Of a stretch of DNA of 64,000 nt, positions 1 through 9,174 are shown piece by piece; position 1 is the stretch's first letter, and each line of letters opens with the position of its first letter. The translations under genes were made by a program, and so were the position numbers. This stretch comes from Aldehydirespirator sp965117015 (GTDB lineage Bacteria > Actinomycetota > Acidimicrobiia > Acidimicrobiales > Aldehydirespiratoraceae), in contig OZ220747.1 of assembly GCA_965117015.1 (NCBI GenBank), positions 2,170,001 through 2,234,000 on the forward strand, in the 5' to 3' direction. The notes beneath the pieces are model-generated. The model worked only from the letters and a program-made list of their open reading frames with translations. It was not told the DNA's origin and searched no databases.

Positions 1-74
1 CGCAGGTAGCCGAACATGTCGGCCGCCATGTCATCGAACTGGTCGCTGGCCGGGCCGGCCTTCAGCTCAACCAT
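1..74 (-). CDS. Partial CDS, N-terminus of an unidentified protein
   Basis: Only the first 24 codons lie in the window; the gene runs off the left edge. It starts at an ATG (bases 72-74 on the complement) that overlaps the stop codon of the upstream flavin monooxygenase gene, so the two are probably translationally coupled in one operon. The visible peptide begins MVELKAGPASDQFDDMAADM. This is too short to assign a family. The overlap arrangement is the main reason to believe it is real. Confidence 0.55.
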   Translation of the reverse strand, partial: MVELKAGPASDQFDDMAADMFGYL

Positions 75-1515
75 CGATCAGGTTCTGGGGCTGGTAGGGG
101 ATCGGCGCCAGCGAGCCGTGCGACGGCATCTCCAGCGGTCTCGGGTTGTCGAGCCAATCGTCGATATCGATCAGTTCCGGCGGCATGTAGTCGGCGGGGT
201 GGGCCAGCGGCTCGTAGCCCAACTCGGTGGCCAGGGAGTCTGCGTAGCGGTCGAGCGCGGCCGCGTTCACGTAGTTGAGGTGGCCGGACTTCTGGTAGTA
301 GCTGTAGCCGCCGGTCAGGTCGGGCTCGGAGCCTTCCACGATGTCGCGCATGCGCTGGTAGCGCTGCGGGTTCTGCTGCTGGTCGCGGATGTGGTTGGCG
401 ATCAGGTCGGCCGAGGCGGCCAGCGCCCAGTAGCCGCCTGCCGCGAGGTTGGCCGGGCCCAGAACCATCATCTGCGGGTGGCGCCGGTGGAACATCCAGA
501 TGAACAGATCGTTGTCGGCGTCGCGGCTGGAGATCCGGCAGTGCTCGTCGGCCACGAACGGCACCCGGTCGTAGTAGCCGGTGGCCCAGACGATCAGATC
601 GAGCTCTTCGGTGGTGCCGTCCACGAAGCGGACGGTGGTGCCGTCGAAACGCTCGATCTCGGGCCGGGCCACCAGGTCTCCGTGGGACAGGTGGTGCAGG
701 ATCTGGTCGTTGAGTATGGGGTGGTGGGCCAGCGGCGGATGGTCGGGGGTCCCGAAGCCGACGCGGCTCACGTCGCCCACGTGGATCTCCAGGAACCGGC
801 GCAGCCGCTCCTGGCTCGACACCGAGTTGATGGCGAAGCAGTCGAGGGGGATGCCCCCGATCAGCTTCGGGAAGAACCAGTAGGCCCTCCGGGTGGAGAT
901 CACGGCCCGCTCGGCCGCGATCGCGGCGTCCACCGCGATGTCCACCGCGGAGTTGCCCGCGCCCACCACCATCGCTCGCTTGCCCTGGAACTCCCGGGCC
1001 GACTTGTAGGTCTGGCTGTGGCGGGTCTCGCCGCTGAACGTCCCCGGATAGGTCGGCACGTTCGGAACCCGCTGGAAGCCGGGGCAGGCCACCAGGCCCC
1101 GGTAGCGGCGCTCCTCGCCGGTGGACAGCGTGACCTCCCAGCACTCCCCGTCGCCCGGATCGACCGGTACTGCCTCGGTCACCCGCGTGTCGAACGTGTA
1201 GTGGCGGCCCAGGCGGTGGTGGGCGGCCCAACCGTGGATGTAGTCGCGGATCTCCCACCAGCGGGGGTAGGTGGGATAGTGGTCGGGCATGGGCAGGTCG
1301 GCCCAGCCCGAGCGGGCTGCAGACGAGATGAAGTGGGCGGACTCGTACATCCCGCTGCCGGGGTTGTCCATGTTCCACATGCCGCCGACGGCGGATCCGG
1401 CCTCGATGCCCTCGAAGGCCACGCCTGCCTGCTGCAGCGCAAGCGACACCGATAGGCCGGACGGCCCCGCCCCCACGACCAGCCACCGGTCGGTGCGGTC
1501 GTCGGGCTTCCTCAC
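67..1515 (-). CDS. Flavin-containing monooxygenase (FMO/Baeyer-Villiger type)
   Basis: 482 residues, FAD- and NADPH-dependent monooxygenase of the FMO family, cytosolic. An N-terminal FAD-binding Rossmann motif GAGPSG lies at about residues 15-20, and the second dinucleotide-binding motif GAGNSA at about 185-190. The FMO fingerprint (F-x-G-x3-H-x3-Y) is at about 160-170 as FSGETRHSQTY. Length and motif order fit the family. The substrate cannot be read from sequence. It sits divergent from an SDR and beside other redox enzymes and a dimethylformamidase-like hydrolase, which suggests catabolism of a nitrogen-containing or cyclic compound. The stop overlaps the start of the next gene on the same strand. 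Confidence 0.88.
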   Translation of the reverse strand: MRKPDDRTDRWLVVGAGPSGLSVSLALQQAGVAFEGIEAGSAVGGMWNMDNPGSGMYESAHFISSAARSGWADLPMPDHYPTYPRWWEIRDYIHGWAAHHRLGRHYTFDTRVTEAVPVDPGDGECWEVTLSTGEERRYRGLVACPGFQRVPNVPTYPGTFSGETRHSQTYKSAREFQGKRAMVVGAGNSAVDIAVDAAIAAERAVISTRRAYWFFPKLIGGIPLDCFAINSVSSQERLRRFLEIHVGDVSRVGFGTPDHPPLAHHPILNDQILHHLSHGDLVARPEIERFDGTTVRFVDGTTEELDLIVWATGYYDRVPFVADEHCRISSRDADNDLFIWMFHRRHPQMMVLGPANLAAGGYWALAASADLIANHIRDQQQNPQRYQRMRDIVEGSEPDLTGGYSYYQKSGHLNYVNAAALDRYADSLATELGYEPLAHPADYMPPELIDIDDWLDNPRPLEMPSHGSLAPIPYQPQNLIDG

Positions 1516-1568
1516 GCCGCCACACCGTAGCTATGGTGCCGTCTCGTGCCGTCACCCATGGGTTCGAC

Positions 1569-2363
1569 ATGTTCTCGCTAGCCGGCAAGGTGGTGGTGGT
1601 CACCGGAGCCGCCTCGGGCATCGGGCTGGCCACGGCCCGGCGGTTCGCGGCGGCGGGCGCGACGGTTGTGCTGAGCGACATCAACGACGCTACGCCGCAA
1701 GCCGCCGACCTCGGGGCAGAGTTCGTGGCCGTCGACGTGTCCGATGAGGACGCGGTCGCGTCCTTGGTGGCGGCCGTGATCGACGCGCACGGCCGCCTCG
1801 ACGTGATGGTCAACAACGCCGGCGTGCTCCTGACGGCCAAGGGGATCGACTCGGACTCCGCCGACGCCGTGCGCGCCATGATGGAGGTGAACCTGTTCGG
1901 GGTCCTGTACGGCATGAGGCATGCGTCGCGGGCCATGGGGCCGGGCGGCGCCATCGTCAACACCGCCTCCATGGCCGGGATGGTCGGCTTCCCCGGCCTA
2001 AGCACCTACGGCGCCTCCAAGTGGGGCGTAGTCGGTCTCACCCGGTACGGGGCGATCGAGTTCGGTCCGCTCGGGATCCGGGTGAACTGCGTGTGCCCAA
2101 CCGGGGTGGAGTCCCCGATGACGGGCGACGCGCCCGATCACTGGGCGGTGCGCTCGCAGGGCTTGGCCCACCAGCACACCGACAGGCTCGCCTCCGTCGA
2201 CGACGTGGCCGCGGCCATCCACTTTCTGGCGTCCGACGACGCGGCCATGGTCAACGGCCATGCCCTCAACATCGACGGCGGGCTCGGCGCCGGCATGAGC
2301 ATCGAGATGATCGAGGCCGCCATCGGAGAGTCGATCCGCGACGGATCCTCCATCGTCGAGTGA
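1569..2363 (+). CDS. Short-chain dehydrogenase/reductase
   Basis: 264 residues if started at the ATG giving MFSLAGKVVVVTG; an in-frame ATG 36 bases upstream is the alternative. Classical SDR: cofactor motif TGAASGIG near residue 13, NNAG near residue 85, a catalytic Ser in NTASMAG and YGASK as the catalytic Tyr-x3-Lys, ending in NIDGGLGAG. It should oxidise an alcohol or reduce a ketone with NAD(P). It is transcribed divergently from the FMO gene, with a TAGCTAT box around 1529-1535 that could be a -10 element. It is followed at 22 bases by a SnoaL-like gene, probably in the same operon. The substrate is unknown. Confidence 0.88.
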   Translation: MFSLAGKVVVVTGAASGIGLATARRFAAAGATVVLSDINDATPQAADLGAEFVAVDVSDEDAVASLVAAVIDAHGRLDVMVNNAGVLLTAKGIDSDSADAVRAMMEVNLFGVLYGMRHASRAMGPGGAIVNTASMAGMVGFPGLSTYGASKWGVVGLTRYGAIEFGPLGIRVNCVCPTGVESPMTGDAPDHWAVRSQGLAHQHTDRLASVDDVAAAIHFLASDDAAMVNGHALNIDGGLGAGMSIEMIEAAIGESIRDGSSIVE

Positions 2364-2385
2364 CGGGCGAGATGAGCCGGCCCTC

Positions 2386-2881
2386 ATGACCGATCCTGAT
2401 CTGCAGCGGCTGCTCGACATCGAGGCCATCAAGGCGCTCAAGGCCCGCTACTGCTGGTATTGCGACGACCCCGACCAGCAGCACCGCTTCCCGGAGGCTG
2501 TTCACCGACGACGCGGTGTTCATCGAGGAGCCCATCGACCATCTCGTGGGTCGCGACGCCATCACCGATTGGAACGAGGAGTACGCCCGCACCTGCATCT
2601 GGTCGCGCCACTACGCGGTGGCCCCGCTCATAGAGGTCGACGGCGACACCGCCTCGGGCCGTTGGCAGGCGCTGCTGCTTTCGATCCAGCGCATCGACGG
2701 TGCCGAGCAGATGCTGTGGGCCTCGGGCACCTACACCGAGGAGTACCGCCGGGTCGGCGGCCAGTGGCTCTTCTCACGGGTCCACGCCGCCGGCCGCTGG
2801 ATGACCAGCTTCGACGAGGGTCTGGTCGAGCACCTCACCCTGTTCGACCAACTCGAAGGGCTCGGCGACGACCCCGGCTGA
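2386..2881 (+). pseudogene. SnoaL-like/NTF2-fold protein, frameshifted
   Basis: The first about 32 codons (MTDPDLQRLLDIEAIKALKA onward) match the usual opening of SnoaL-like NTF2-fold proteins. The expected continuation, LFTDDAVFIEEPIDHLVGRD and on to a normal C-terminus, is in the +1 frame. The shift lies near 2495-2500, where the sequence reads CCGGAGGCTGTTC; removing one G restores one open frame of about 165 codons. Family members are small ring-cyclase, dehydratase or unknown-function proteins. It lies directly after the SDR on the same strand. A single-base assembly error is as likely as a real disabling mutation. Confidence 0.75.
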
Positions 2882-2888
2882 GCGTGCC

Positions 2889-4523
2889 CTAGCCGAGGAA
2901 GCGGTTGAGGACGTTGCGGGTGATGGCCTCGACCTGGGTCTCGCCTTGGGCCAGGGCGTGGCACCACTCGGTGGTCCCGGCGCAGAAGACCTCGCCTGAG
3001 CCCTTGGCCATGGCGGTGATGACCGCACTGCCGTAGCGGATGCGGTCGCGGTTCTCGGGCGTGTCCTCGGCGAAGAGGGCTTCGGCCGCGAAGGCCAGGT
3101 CACCGTCCGCGATCGAGATCAGGTTCCCGGCCTGGCCGTGGTCCTCCTCCTCGAGCGTTACGGGAGTCAAGGCCAGGATCTCCAGGCCCTCGGGCGTGCC
3201 GTCGTCGCCGGTGGGGTAGGGGCGTCCTTGGCGGAAGGTGTAGTCCACGCCGTCGGTCTCGTAGCCGACCAGGGGCAGGTCTCCCCCCAGCACGTCGCCG
3301 TAGTAGACGTCGGCTCCAGCGAAGGCCCAGTGGCCGGGGCGATACACGATGAATCCGCCCGCGCCCCTGGGCGATAGACCTCCCATGCGGGAGTACACGC
3401 CCCGGAAGCCGTTGGCGCCGAAGGTGGTGACCGGCGGCCGGTCGATGTAGTGGGCCTCGAACGCGCCGGTGCGCTGGTCGATGTCGTCGCTGTGGCGCTC
3501 GGGGTCGGCGTGGGCGGCGTACTTGTGGCACACCTGGGTGCGCAGGTCGTCCTCCATGCGCACCTGCCAGACGATATTGCCGGCCAGCCGGGCATAACGG
3601 CCCCCGCCTTCGATGAACTGGTCGAGGACACCGCGGCCCGCCGCCGTCCAGTACTCGTCGTGGCCGGTGGTGACCACTGCTCGGTAGCGGTCCAGCACGC
3701 CAGGATCGCGGTCAAGGTCCCACTGCGACAGAAGTTCGGGCGCATAGCCGTTGGCCTCCAGCCAGCGGAACGTGAGCGCGTCGTAGCGGGCCCAGCCGGC
3801 CGCCACGGTCCACACCGAGTAGCCGTTGCTGATGGCCCAGTCGGCGGCCGGCACCCCCACCGCCGCGCCCACAGGCCGGGGAGGTTGGGCCAGGCGGGGA
3901 GCACCGACCGGAGTGCGGATCAGGCCCCGCGACCACGGTCGGTCGAAGCTCAGGCGGGGCTTGAAGCTCTTCTCTCGCACCTCTAGCGGGTCGGCGGTGT
4001 GGTCGACGTACTCGTCGGAGAAGTACCCGCAGCCGCCGCCCCAGTCGTTGTACTCCTGCCAGGTATAAGTGGCCGCCACCATCGCCAGCCTCGAGTCGCG
4101 GCCCGGCTCGGCTGCTCGGAGCACGAAGAAGGCGTCCTGGGTGACCTGTTGGCCGTTCCGCTCGGCCCGCAGCACCACGATGTAACCGCCGGAGGTCCAG
4201 CCCGCCCGGATCTCGAAGGAGGAGCCCGGCGGCCAACCGCAGCCGTCCGCGACCACATCGCCTGGGGTTGGATAGCGAACTCCTGCCAGCCCGCCCTGCT
4301 CGTGGACCTTCTCGAAAGTGTGGCCGTCCCGCCAAACCTCGAAGCCCCAACTCGCGGCGGTGGTGGACACATGAAGGGCGACGGTGTCGCCAGGGGCGTA
4401 GCTGGGCTGGTCGGTGTAGCCCCAGATCTCCAGGGCCTCAGGGTCGGCGCTGGGGCTTTCGGCGCTGATCCGCTCCAGCCAGGTGAGCCACTGCCCTTCG
4501 GAACTGCCCCGCTCGGCGGTCAT
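2889..4523 (-). CDS. N,N-dimethylformamidase large-subunit-like hydrolase
   Basis: 544 residues, ATG start. The sequence resembles the C-terminal part of the N,N-dimethylformamidase beta (large) subunit: a beta-rich N-terminal part (SYAPGDTVALHVS), then YTWQEYNDWGGGCGYF at about 155-170, and a Rossmann-like part with VVTTGHDEYWT and GGRYARLAGNIVWQVR. The characterised enzyme is an iron-dependent hydrolase that releases dimethylamine and formate. No separate small subunit gene is visible here, so the reaction in this organism is uncertain. Convergent with the SnoaL-like gene and 37 bases from the alcohol dehydrogenase gene upstream on the same strand. Confidence 0.72.
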   Translation of the reverse strand: MTAERGSSEGQWLTWLERISAESPSADPEALEIWGYTDQPSYAPGDTVALHVSTTAASWGFEVWRDGHTFEKVHEQGGLAGVRYPTPGDVVADGCGWPPGSSFEIRAGWTSGGYIVVLRAERNGQQVTQDAFFVLRAAEPGRDSRLAMVAATYTWQEYNDWGGGCGYFSDEYVDHTADPLEVREKSFKPRLSFDRPWSRGLIRTPVGAPRLAQPPRPVGAAVGVPAADWAISNGYSVWTVAAGWARYDALTFRWLEANGYAPELLSQWDLDRDPGVLDRYRAVVTTGHDEYWTAAGRGVLDQFIEGGGRYARLAGNIVWQVRMEDDLRTQVCHKYAAHADPERHSDDIDQRTGAFEAHYIDRPPVTTFGANGFRGVYSRMGGLSPRGAGGFIVYRPGHWAFAGADVYYGDVLGGDLPLVGYETDGVDYTFRQGRPYPTGDDGTPEGLEILALTPVTLEEEDHGQAGNLISIADGDLAFAAEALFAEDTPENRDRIRYGSAVITAMAKGSGEVFCAGTTEWCHALAQGETQVEAITRNVLNRFLG

Positions 4524-4560
4524 TGCACCCGCTGCGATCTTTGGAAGTATCGACGGTCCA

Positions 4561-5595
4561 CTACGGCATCACCATGACCTTGCACTGGTCGGTGGGTGTG
4601 CGCAGCGCCTCGAAAGCCTGGGGCAGCGCATCCAGGCCGATGCGGTGTGAGATCAGCGGCGCGGGGTCGATACGGCCGGAGGCGATCATCTCCAGGATGA
4701 ACTGATTCTCGGCCTTGGTGTAGACCCGGGCGGTGCGGATCACCGGCTCCTTGGAGTAGGCCAGCAGGTGGTCGAAGGAGTCGGGCTCCATGCACACCCC
4801 GCCGGTCACCACCGTTCCCTGGGGCCGGACCGCGGCGATGGCGGCGTTGAGCATCCCGGGTCGTCCCACCGCCTCGATCACCGCGTCGGGCTCTGCTCCG
4901 GTGAGCTCGGCGAACTGTGCGGCCACGTCGGTGCCAGCGCCGACGTCGGTTGTGTCGGTCGCGCCAAGGCGCAGGGCCAGCTGTTGGCGGTGCTCGACCC
5001 GCTCCGACACCACCACTCTGCGAGCACCGAAGAACCGGGCCCAGATGGTGGCGGCCAGACCGATGGGGCCGGCGCCCAGGATCAGCACCCGGTCGCCGAT
5101 CTCCAGCTGCGCCTGGCGCACGCACATCAGCCCGGTGGCCAGCGGCTCGCACAGCGCGGCCACGTCCATGCTCACGCCTTCGGGAATGGCCAGCAGATCA
5201 GACAGTGACGCGGTGAGGTACTCGGCGTAGGCACCGTCGGGCTCCTCCGGGCCCAGCGCCCCGAACGGAACCTGATGGGTGCACTCCTCGGGGCGGTCGA
5301 GCCGGCAGTGGGGGCAGCGACCGCACGACCCGTTCGGCATCACGTAGACCCGGTTGCCCGCTGCCCAGTCGCCGACCGGGTCGGGACCGATCTCCACGAT
5401 CTCGCCGGTCACCTCGTGGCCCAGCACTCCGCCCCGGCGGGCCACGTTGCTCTCGGGGGTGGTGGCGTGCAGGTCGGAGCCGCACACGCCGCACGCCGAC
5501 ACCCTGATCACCGCCTGACCCGGCCCCGGGCGGGGATCGGGGATATCGGCGATGCGCAGCGGCCGGCCGGGTGCGTCATAGATGGCTGCCTTCAT
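4561..5595 (-). CDS. Zinc-dependent alcohol dehydrogenase, MDR family
   Basis: 344 residues, medium-chain dehydrogenase related to threonine and sorbitol dehydrogenases. Catalytic zinc ligands are seen in CGVCGSDLHA (about 36-45) and GHEVTGEIVEIG (about 59-70). A four-Cys structural zinc lobe, CGRCPHCRLDRPEEC, lies near residue 95, and the cofactor motif is LGAGPIGLAA near 175. It should oxidise an alcohol with NAD(P). Upstream on the same strand are a VOC protein and an Ldh-family oxidoreductase, so 2889-7795 is probably one operon read leftwards. The substrate is not known. Confidence 0.87.
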   Translation of the reverse strand: MKAAIYDAPGRPLRIADIPDPRPGPGQAVIRVSACGVCGSDLHATTPESNVARRGGVLGHEVTGEIVEIGPDPVGDWAAGNRVYVMPNGSCGRCPHCRLDRPEECTHQVPFGALGPEEPDGAYAEYLTASLSDLLAIPEGVSMDVAALCEPLATGLMCVRQAQLEIGDRVLILGAGPIGLAATIWARFFGARRVVVSERVEHRQQLALRLGATDTTDVGAGTDVAAQFAELTGAEPDAVIEAVGRPGMLNAAIAAVRPQGTVVTGGVCMEPDSFDHLLAYSKEPVIRTARVYTKAENQFILEMIASGRIDPAPLISHRIGLDALPQAFEALRTPTDQCKVMVMP

Positions 5596-5635
5596 GTGGG
5601 GCGATCTCCTGGTGGTCGTGACGTCAGGGCCTGCA

Positions 5636-6625
5636 TCAGCGGCCCCCGGTCCGTTGCATCTGAAGGGCGGTGTCGCCCCGCCGGGGTAGCACCACTGGCT
5701 CGCGCTGCCAGTCGTCCATCCAACCGTTGATGCAGCGCCCGCTGCGGTGGGCGTCCACCATCAAGTCGGCCGGCACTGGGTCCATCAGCTCGATGTGGGT
5801 GCCCTCGGCGTCGTACAGCCAGGCGATGGTGCTGTCGTACTCGGGGTAGTAGGCCGGCTCGCTCAACGGCTCCACGCCCCAGTCGACGGCCCGCTGCCAG
5901 GTCCCGGCCACATCGCCAGTGGTGAAGCAGACGTGGTCGTAGCAGCTTCCCCGCCGCTCGAATACCGGCCCGTCGATGGTGTCGAAGGCACCGCCGATGA
6001 TCTCCAGGCTGAACTCGTGGCCGGCTGCGTCGAAGGACGGGTCGCTCAGCATGACGAACCCCTGCTTGCCCCCGTCCGGGAGCGGCGCAGTGAAGTCGTA
6101 GGTCTTGACCAGCCCGAAGTGGTTGACCCAGAAGGCCTCGGCCCGGGCCAGGTCCGAGGTCACGAAGCACACATGGTGAAGGGCGAGGTCCTCCCGGGGA
6201 CCCCTGGCAGGCCGGGGAACGGCCACTTCGCGATGCTCGACCAAGTCGATCATGAGCCCTTCGGGCGACCACACTCCGGCCGCCACCGCCAGGGTCACCC
6301 CGTCGATGATGAAGGGCTCCGGCTCCCAGGCTGACGGCACGCCCGCGGCCATGAGCCCGGCGTAGGCCGCCTCCACGTCCCCGCATACCAGCGCCACCCG
6401 CTCGATGCTCCAAGGCTGGCGGGCCAGGTACTCGGTGGACTCCGCCAGCAGAGGCGGGCCCTGGAACTCGAGCAGGACATCGGTTCCCGCGCCGCCGTAG
6501 GCCACGTCGTGCGAGCCGCGGCGGTAGTTCCGCTCGGTCAGATCGCAGCCCAGTGCCCGATAGACGCCGAAGCTGTAGTCGACGTCGGGGGTGAGGAAGC
6601 CGACATGGTCGAAGCGGAACTCCAT
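5636..6625 (-). CDS. Two-domain VOC (glyoxalase/extradiol dioxygenase-like) protein
   Basis: 329 residues made of two vicinal-oxygen-chelate repeats: one opens FDHVGFLTPDVDYSFGVYRA, the second LHHVCFVTSDLARAEAFWVN near residue 170. Metal ligands of such proteins are the early His and a late Glu; ELMDPVPADL near 280 holds the probable final Glu. The family includes glyoxalase I, ring-cleaving dioxygenases, epimerases and binding proteins, so the activity is open. It lies between the alcohol dehydrogenase and Ldh-type oxidoreductase genes with short gaps, consistent with operon membership. Confidence 0.8.
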   Translation of the reverse strand: MEFRFDHVGFLTPDVDYSFGVYRALGCDLTERNYRRGSHDVAYGGAGTDVLLEFQGPPLLAESTEYLARQPWSIERVALVCGDVEAAYAGLMAAGVPSAWEPEPFIIDGVTLAVAAGVWSPEGLMIDLVEHREVAVPRPARGPREDLALHHVCFVTSDLARAEAFWVNHFGLVKTYDFTAPLPDGGKQGFVMLSDPSFDAAGHEFSLEIIGGAFDTIDGPVFERRGSCYDHVCFTTGDVAGTWQRAVDWGVEPLSEPAYYPEYDSTIAWLYDAEGTHIELMDPVPADLMVDAHRSGRCINGWMDDWQREPVVLPRRGDTALQMQRTGGR

Positions 6626-6652
6626 CGCGAGACTTCCTAGCGGTCGCGCCGG

Positions 6653-7795
6653 CTACCCGGCGAACTCGGCTCGCAGGCTTTCGATGTCCAGGCCGACGCT
6701 CTCGACGATCTGCACGAACGACTCCCAGTGGGCGGGGAGGATCTCGACCGGATCGGAGGAGGCCATGGCCTTCCAGCCCCGCTCGCCGGGGAGGAAGATC
6801 TCGTCGACTCCGGGGCGTCTCTTGGCTCCCTTCACCGCCTCCACCAGAGCGTCGGACTTGCGGCCGGTCTCGTCGGCGGGCATCCAGTGGGAGGGGTCGA
6901 TGACTATCACGCACGCGCCGCCGGTGAGGGCCTCGTCGCGGGGCTCCAGCCAGTAGGACGGCGGCCCGGCGATCTCGGGACTCAGCCGGGCGCCGGGATT
7001 GATGAGCCCGGCCAGCATCTCGGTGAACAGGTTGAAGGCGTAGAGCCGCGGCGAGCCGAACACCGAAGGCGCCTCGCAGTCCGAGATCCGGCCGTAGTCC
7101 TCCATCTGCTTGAAGTAGGGGGCCGGGTCGTCGGTGAGCTCGCCCGTGTCCGGATCGACCAGGAACGGCCCCGGCAGCCGCCTTCCCTGGAAGTACGCCT
7201 CGCTCAAGTCGCCGTCGTGGACCTCGATGGCCTGGATGTCTGTGACGACGGGCGGATGCTCGCCACCCGGCGACGCGGCTGCGAAGGGCGCACCCGACAG
7301 CACGTTCTCCATCCCGCCCCAGGGCGACACCAGTGGAAGGCTGTTGTTGGTGGCCATGGCCATCATGCCCTCCCGGGCCGCCATCCGGACGTAGGTGCCG
7401 AAGGCGCCGGCGTCGTTGAAGTCGCGCACGAAGGCGATGGCGATGGCGTAGTCGCGGGCCTTGGCTATAGCTGCCTCGGTGGCCATGGTGATGGCCCACT
7501 GGCCCGAGGACCGGTGGGCGTCGATCACCAGCCAGGTCGATCCCTCGTCCACCACCTCTGGAACCGCGGTCACGTCCATGGTCCCGGTGCGGGCCATGAG
7601 CACCGGGATCTCGAACACACCCATGCCCTGCGTGAGCTTGCCGTTGCGGTCGCCGTCGGACACGCAGGACGCCACCACCGCGGCGTGCTCGGCCGAGAAC
7701 CCCAACTCACCCAGCACCCGGCGGTAGCAGTGCTCCAGAAAGTCGGGATCTTCCCGCAGCATGGCCCCGCCCCGACCGGATTCGGCCTCGCTCAT
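6653..7795 (-). CDS. Ldh-family (malate/L-lactate dehydrogenase type) oxidoreductase
   Basis: 380 residues, NAD(P)-dependent 2-oxo-/2-hydroxyacid oxidoreductase of the YbiC/ComC/AllD-type superfamily. Recognisable stretches are DGDRNGKLTQGMGVFEIP near 50, RSSGQWAITMATEAAIAKA near 100, MATNNSLPLVSPWGG near 155 and FLPGERGW near the C-terminus. A strong ribosome site (GAAAGGAG, five bases before the ATG) supports the start. It is the first gene of a leftward operon running to 2889 and is divergent from a PhyH dioxygenase. The specific substrate cannot be told. Confidence 0.85.
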   Translation of the reverse strand: MSEAESGRGGAMLREDPDFLEHCYRRVLGELGFSAEHAAVVASCVSDGDRNGKLTQGMGVFEIPVLMARTGTMDVTAVPEVVDEGSTWLVIDAHRSSGQWAITMATEAAIAKARDYAIAIAFVRDFNDAGAFGTYVRMAAREGMMAMATNNSLPLVSPWGGMENVLSGAPFAAASPGGEHPPVVTDIQAIEVHDGDLSEAYFQGRRLPGPFLVDPDTGELTDDPAPYFKQMEDYGRISDCEAPSVFGSPRLYAFNLFTEMLAGLINPGARLSPEIAGPPSYWLEPRDEALTGGACVIVIDPSHWMPADETGRKSDALVEAVKGAKRRPGVDEIFLPGERGWKAMASSDPVEILPAHWESFVQIVESVGLDIESLRAEFAG

Positions 7796-7862
7796 GGTGG
7801 CTCCTTTCGTTGACTAGTTCAGGATGCTGCAACACTGTCTCATATGGCCACTTGCACGAGCG

Positions 7863-8696
7863 ATGACTGAAGTCGCCCGGCTGCCCGCCGGCTGCACGAC
7901 GGACGACATCGTCGAGGTCAACGAGCGCGACGGGGGCGTGATCGTCGACGGTTGGCTGGCACCGGGTCTGCTCGAGCGGTTCAATGCCGAGCTGGGGCCC
8001 TGGCTGGACTCGCACGGCGGCACCGACTCCGGCTCCGACGCCTCGGACGAGTTCCTCGGACGGCGGACCAGGCGGCTCCAAGGGCTGTGCGCCAAGGCCC
8101 CCAGCTTCGTGGAGATCATGCTGGACGAGCGGCTGCTGGGTTTCGCCGAAGCGGTGGTGGGGCCGATCAGCCCCACCCTCATCCTCAACGACGGCGAGGT
8201 CATCGACATCGGTCCCGGTGAGTCGGCCCAGCCGTTCCACCGCGACGACGACGCCTGGAACTTTGCGCACGCGCTGGCGCCGATGATCGTCAACACCATC
8301 GCCGCCCTGGTCGACATCACCCCGGAGATGGGAGGCACGATGGTGGTTCCCGGCAGCCACCGCTGGGAGCCCGGTCGTCAGCCGGTCCCCGACGAGGTGG
8401 CCGCCTGCTCGCTCCCCGCCGGTTCGGCGTTGTTCTTCCGGGGTGACACGCTGCACGCCGGCGGGGCCAACCGCACCCGCGACCGTTGGCGGCGGGCCCT
8501 GTCAACCGGCTACTGCTGCGGCTGGCTGCGACCGGTGGAGAACAGCTACACCAACATCCCGCCCGAGGTGGCCCGGAGCCTGCCCCGCCGGGCCCAGGAG
8601 CTGCTCGGCTACGCGCTGTACGACGCCTCGACGGTGGGTGGCGGCTACCTCGGCTACCACGACATGGGCGACCCCATGCGCCTGTTCGACGACTGA
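7863..8696 (+). CDS. Phytanoyl-CoA dioxygenase (PhyH) family protein
   Basis: 277 residues from the ATG giving MTEVARLPAG; an in-frame upstream ATG would add 13 residues. Fe(II)/2-oxoglutarate dioxygenase fold: the iron-binding HxD is in QPFHRDDDAW, the distal His in GDTLHAGGANRT, followed by the 2-oxoglutarate-binding Arg (R in TRDRWRRALS). PGSHRWEPG is a typical PhyH stretch. Such enzymes hydroxylate unactivated carbons and are common in catabolic and natural-product clusters. Divergent from the leftward operon beginning at 7795 and convergent with the VOC gene ending at 8707. Confidence 0.85.
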   Translation: MTEVARLPAGCTTDDIVEVNERDGGVIVDGWLAPGLLERFNAELGPWLDSHGGTDSGSDASDEFLGRRTRRLQGLCAKAPSFVEIMLDERLLGFAEAVVGPISPTLILNDGEVIDIGPGESAQPFHRDDDAWNFAHALAPMIVNTIAALVDITPEMGGTMVVPGSHRWEPGRQPVPDEVAACSLPAGSALFFRGDTLHAGGANRTRDRWRRALSTGYCCGWLRPVENSYTNIPPEVARSLPRRAQELLGYALYDASTVGGGYLGYHDMGDPMRLFDD

Positions 8697-8706
8697 AGGG
8701 ACCGCT

Positions 8707-9174
8707 CTACAAGTCGTCGAGCGAGTCCTGGGTGCCCACGACTGACATGAACTCGATGATCGTGCCGAAGGGGTCGCGGCAGTACACAGCGTCGCCGCCA
8801 TCGTCATAGCGATAGGGATCGCCCATGCGGGTGCCGCCCAGCTCGACGAAACGGTCGAGGGCGGCGTGCACGTCGTCGACCTCGATGGCGAGATGGCGTA
8901 ACCCCAGCTCGTTGGCGCCCCGGTGGGCGGGGTCGTCGCCGACCCGGGTCGGGGCGTGGTACTGCCACAGCTCGATGTAGCTGTTGGAGCCCCGCATCAT
9001 CGCGCCGTCGGCTGAGGACCCGACCAGTCCCACCGCGCCGTCGATGTCGGGGTCGGGGGCCCGCCAGTGGTCCCGGCCGACGATCTCCATGTCGAGCAGC
9101 GCCCCGTAGAAGGCGACGGCGGCATCGAGGTCGCGGACCACCAGCCCCGTGTGATGGATCCCACGGATCCGCAT
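8707..9174 (-). CDS. Single-domain VOC (glyoxalase-like) protein
   Basis: 155 residues, one vicinal-oxygen-chelate domain. The first metal ligand is in GIHHTGLVVRDLDAAVAFYG, a middle His in GLRHLAIEVDD and the last Glu in CRDPFGTIIEFMS. The ATG start directly follows the stop codon of the upstream two-domain VOC gene (TGA-ATG), so the two are translationally coupled and may act together or on successive intermediates. Activity (isomerase, lyase, dioxygenase or binding) is not determined by sequence. Confidence 0.83.
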   Translation of the reverse strand: MRIRGIHHTGLVVRDLDAAVAFYGALLDMEIVGRDHWRAPDPDIDGAVGLVGSSADGAMMRGSNSYIELWQYHAPTRVGDDPAHRGANELGLRHLAIEVDDVHAALDRFVELGGTRMGDPYRYDDGGDAVYCRDPFGTIIEFMSVVGTQDSLDDL

